From: Mycobacteriaceae bacterium
GTDB taxonomy: Bacteria > Pseudomonadota > Gammaproteobacteria > Burkholderiales > Burkholderiaceae_D
Direction of reading: 5' to 3'
Length of the DNA stretch: 45,500 nucleotides
Assembly: GCA_903970145.1 (NCBI GenBank)
Contig: CAJCHO010000055.1
Coordinates: 1-45,500, forward strand
Shown: positions 43,649 through 45,500 of the stretch, one piece after another
How positions within the stretch are numbered: the first letter of the stretch is position 1
Layout of the letters: each line of letters starts with the position of its first letter
Program-made: the position numbers and the translations under genes
The notes under the pieces: generated by a model
Seen by the model: only the letters and a program-made list of their open reading frames with translations
Databases searched by the model: none
Told to the model about the DNA's origin: nothing

Positions 43649-45500
43649 TGAAGCGTCATTTAATAAGGCGCAGCTTGCGCATCCTGATCCTGCTTGGGCT
43701 GCTCGCCGGCTGCGCGCCGGGGCAAAAGTATCTGCAGAACGGCAACGACCTTGCCGCACAAGGGGACTTGCCGGGAGGCATCGACCAGGTCGAGAAAGCC
43801 GTCGCGGCTGAGCCCGGAAACTATGCCTACCGGGCCCAACTGGTGCGCATGAAGGCCAGTTACGTTAACAACCTCCTGGAGCGAGCCGACCAGTTACGGA
43901 TATCGGGGCACCCGTCCGACGCGGCCGACCTGTATCGGCGCGTCCAGGGTGTCGACTCGGCCAATTCGCGCGCGCGCGACGGATTGGCAAAAATCGAGGT
44001 GGACGAGCGTCACGCAGCGCAAGTCGACTCGGCGCGAGTCGCACTGGGCTCGAACCGCATTCCGCTCGCGCGCGCCATACTTCAGTCGGTGCTCGCCGAA
44101 GACCCATCCAATGGCGGCGCTCTCGAATTGCGGCGGCGGATCGACGTGATGTATCCGCGCAGCGAGATACCGGCTGGCCTGCGCGACGGTATGTCCAAAC
44201 TGGTCACGCTCGAATTCCGCGACGCCGGAATCAAGTCGGTCTTTGAGGCGCTCGCGCGCAGCAGCGGCGTCAACTTCGTGTTTGATCGGGAAGTTAAGCC
44301 CGATCTCAAGGTGACTGTCTTCCTGCAGAAAACGAGTGTGGAAGACGCCGTCAATGTGCTGACCGTAACCAATCAGCTCGACAAGAAATACCTCAACGAC
44401 AACACCGTGCTGATTTATCCGAATACGGCGCCCAAGCAGAAGGATTACCAGGAGCTTTCGGTCCGCACCTTCTACCTGTCCAACGCGGACGCCGGCAAGA
44501 TCCAGACGATGCTAAAGACGGTCTTGAAGACACGCGACATTTACGCCGACGAGAAGCTCAACAGCATTACCGTGCGCGACACGCCGTCCGCGTTGCGGCT
44601 GGTCGAACAGATGATCGCGGCCCAGGATCTGGCGGAGCCGGAAGTCACGCTCGAGGTAGAGGTGCTCGAGGTCGAGCGCTCACGTCTGGTGCAGCTGGGT
44701 TTTGATACACCGGCCAATTTCACGCTCCTCAACATTGTTCCGTCGCCGACCCAGACGGTCGCGGCAAATGGCACTGTCGTCACCAATACCAATCCGGTCA
44801 CAACCACCAGCCAGCTCACTGCGGCCAATCTGAAGCACGTCAATGCCGGCAGCCTCGGCATTCCCAATCCCAAGGTCGACATCCACGAGGAGCTGGGCAA
44901 TACCAACCTTCTGGCCAATCCGCGCATCCGTGTCAAGAACCGCGAGAAGGCGCACATCCTGATCGGCGACAAGGTGCCGGTTATCACCACCACCCAAACG
45001 GCCAACGTCGGCGTGTCCGAATCGGTCAGCTATCTCGATGTGGGCCTCAAACTGGACGTGGAGCCTTCCGTTCACCTGAATAACGAGGTCGGGATCAAGA
45101 TCGGCCTTGAGGTGAGCAGCATCGTCAAGCAAATCACGACCCAGAGCGGCACGCTCACTTACCAGATCGGGACGCGCTCGGCGACCACCGAGCTGCGCCT
45201 GCAGGACGGCGAGACCCAGGCGCTCGCGGGTCTGATCAACGATCAGGAAAGGCATAGCTCCGAGGGGGTGCCGGGACTGCTCGAGGTACCACTGGTGAAC
45301 CGTCTCTTCGGAGACGGCCTGGATCAGACCGACCGCACCGAAATCGTGCTGCTCATCACCCCGCACGTCGTTCGCAATATCAATTATTCGCGGGAGGTGC
45401 CATTAGAGTATTCGGCCGGAACCGAGACCTCGAGCGGAGCCCAACCGCTCGTATTGCGCAGCTCGTCGAACGTATCCGTGCCGCCCATGGGCGACACCGG
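43648..45500 (+). CDS. gspD: Type II secretion secretin GspD-like (cut by window edge)
   Basis: This gene runs off the right edge after 617 readable codons. ATG 43648 shares a base with the previous stop. A lipoprotein signal peptide (LILLGLLAGC, lipobox cysteine 22) is followed by a tetratricopeptide-like helical domain (about 25-155). Then come an STN-like domain (VTLEFRDAGIKSVFEALARSSG; about 188-260), an N1-like domain, and the secretin pore domain with NPRIRVKNREKAHILIGD near residue 424 and LLITPHVV near 569. Known GspD proteins lack this TPR-like start, which resembles secretins of PilQ/MshL-like and other lineages. The C-terminal end is not visible. Confidence 0.88.
   Translation, partial: MKRHLIRRSLRILILLGLLAGCAPGQKYLQNGNDLAAQGDLPGGIDQVEKAVAAEPGNYAYRAQLVRMKASYVNNLLERADQLRISGHPSDAADLYRRVQGVDSANSRARDGLAKIEVDERHAAQVDSARVALGSNRIPLARAILQSVLAEDPSNGGALELRRRIDVMYPRSEIPAGLRDGMSKLVTLEFRDAGIKSVFEALARSSGVNFVFDREVKPDLKVTVFLQKTSVEDAVNVLTVTNQLDKKYLNDNTVLIYPNTAPKQKDYQELSVRTFYLSNADAGKIQTMLKTVLKTRDIYADEKLNSITVRDTPSALRLVEQMIAAQDLAEPEVTLEVEVLEVERSRLVQLGFDTPANFTLLNIVPSPTQTVAANGTVVTNTNPVTTTSQLTAANLKHVNAGSLGIPNPKVDIHEELGNTNLLANPRIRVKNREKAHILIGDKVPVITTTQTANVGVSESVSYLDVGLKLDVEPSVHLNNEVGIKIGLEVSSIVKQITTQSGTLTYQIGTRSATTELRLQDGETQALAGLINDQERHSSEGVPGLLEVPLVNRLFGDGLDQTDRTEIVLLITPHVVRNINYSREVPLEYSAGTETSSGAQPLVLRSSSNVSVPPMGDT

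Overview
The window looks like chromosomal core DNA of a GC-rich betaproteobacterium. The evidence is the gene content: a rubA-pilG-pilH-pilI-pilJ-chpA twitching cluster, a yqgE-ruvX-pyrR-pyrB-pyrC' operon, a wbpV-wbpL-wbpM type O-antigen end, and a type II secretion operon whose middle genes resemble PilM/PilN/PilO. I cannot name a genus from the sequence alone. I see no rRNA, tRNA, insertion sequence, prophage or CRISPR array. Genes are densely packed, with many ATGA or GTGA stop/start overlaps, and base composition is even throughout.

Layout. (1) 138-5263, minus strand: manC, nadE and algC/pmm, so both GDP-mannose supply enzymes flank an NAD synthetase. (2) 5623-10326, plus strand: a surface polysaccharide block with a wbpV-like epimerase/reductase broken by a one-base frameshift, a WecA/WbpL-type initiating transferase, a WbpM-type 4,6-dehydratase and a family 25 glycosyltransferase. 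A family 9 (heptosyltransferase-like) gene converges on it from the minus strand. (3) 11516-12805: a VOC protein and apaH. (4) 12735-17384, minus strand: the tightly overlapped operon yqgE-ruvX-pyrR-pyrB-pyrC'-plsC, in which the dihydroorotase homologue lacks its metal ligands and is probably structural. (5) 17507-21521, plus strand: photolyase, an aspartate/glutamate racemase family protein, a D-cysteine desulfhydrase family protein and a YoaK/DUF1275 membrane protein. (6) 21572-23392, minus strand: an OPT family transporter.

(7) 23487-33668, minus strand: the Pil-Chp chemosensory system (PilG, PilH, PilI, PilJ and a 2064-residue ChpA) preceded by a small rubredoxin gene. (8) 33827-36595, plus strand: thiD-thiE-hemL with overlapping ends, separated from rubA by a short region carrying a compact AGTTTAC repeat array. 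(9) 36705-45500, plus strand: an unrecognised 101-residue protein, a DsbC-like periplasmic isomerase, and a type II secretion operon (gspG, gspF, gspE, PilM/GspL-like, PilN-like, PilO/GspM-like, PilP/GspC-like, gspD) that runs off the right edge.

The genes group into four themes: envelope polysaccharide assembly, pyrimidine and cofactor synthesis, surface-contact signalling for type IV pili, and protein secretion. I did not find a clearly undescribed system. The best second looks are the frameshift in the wbpV-like gene, the metal-site-less PyrC', the chimeric secretion operon with a lipoprotein secretin, the AGTTTAC array, and the orphan protein before dsbC.
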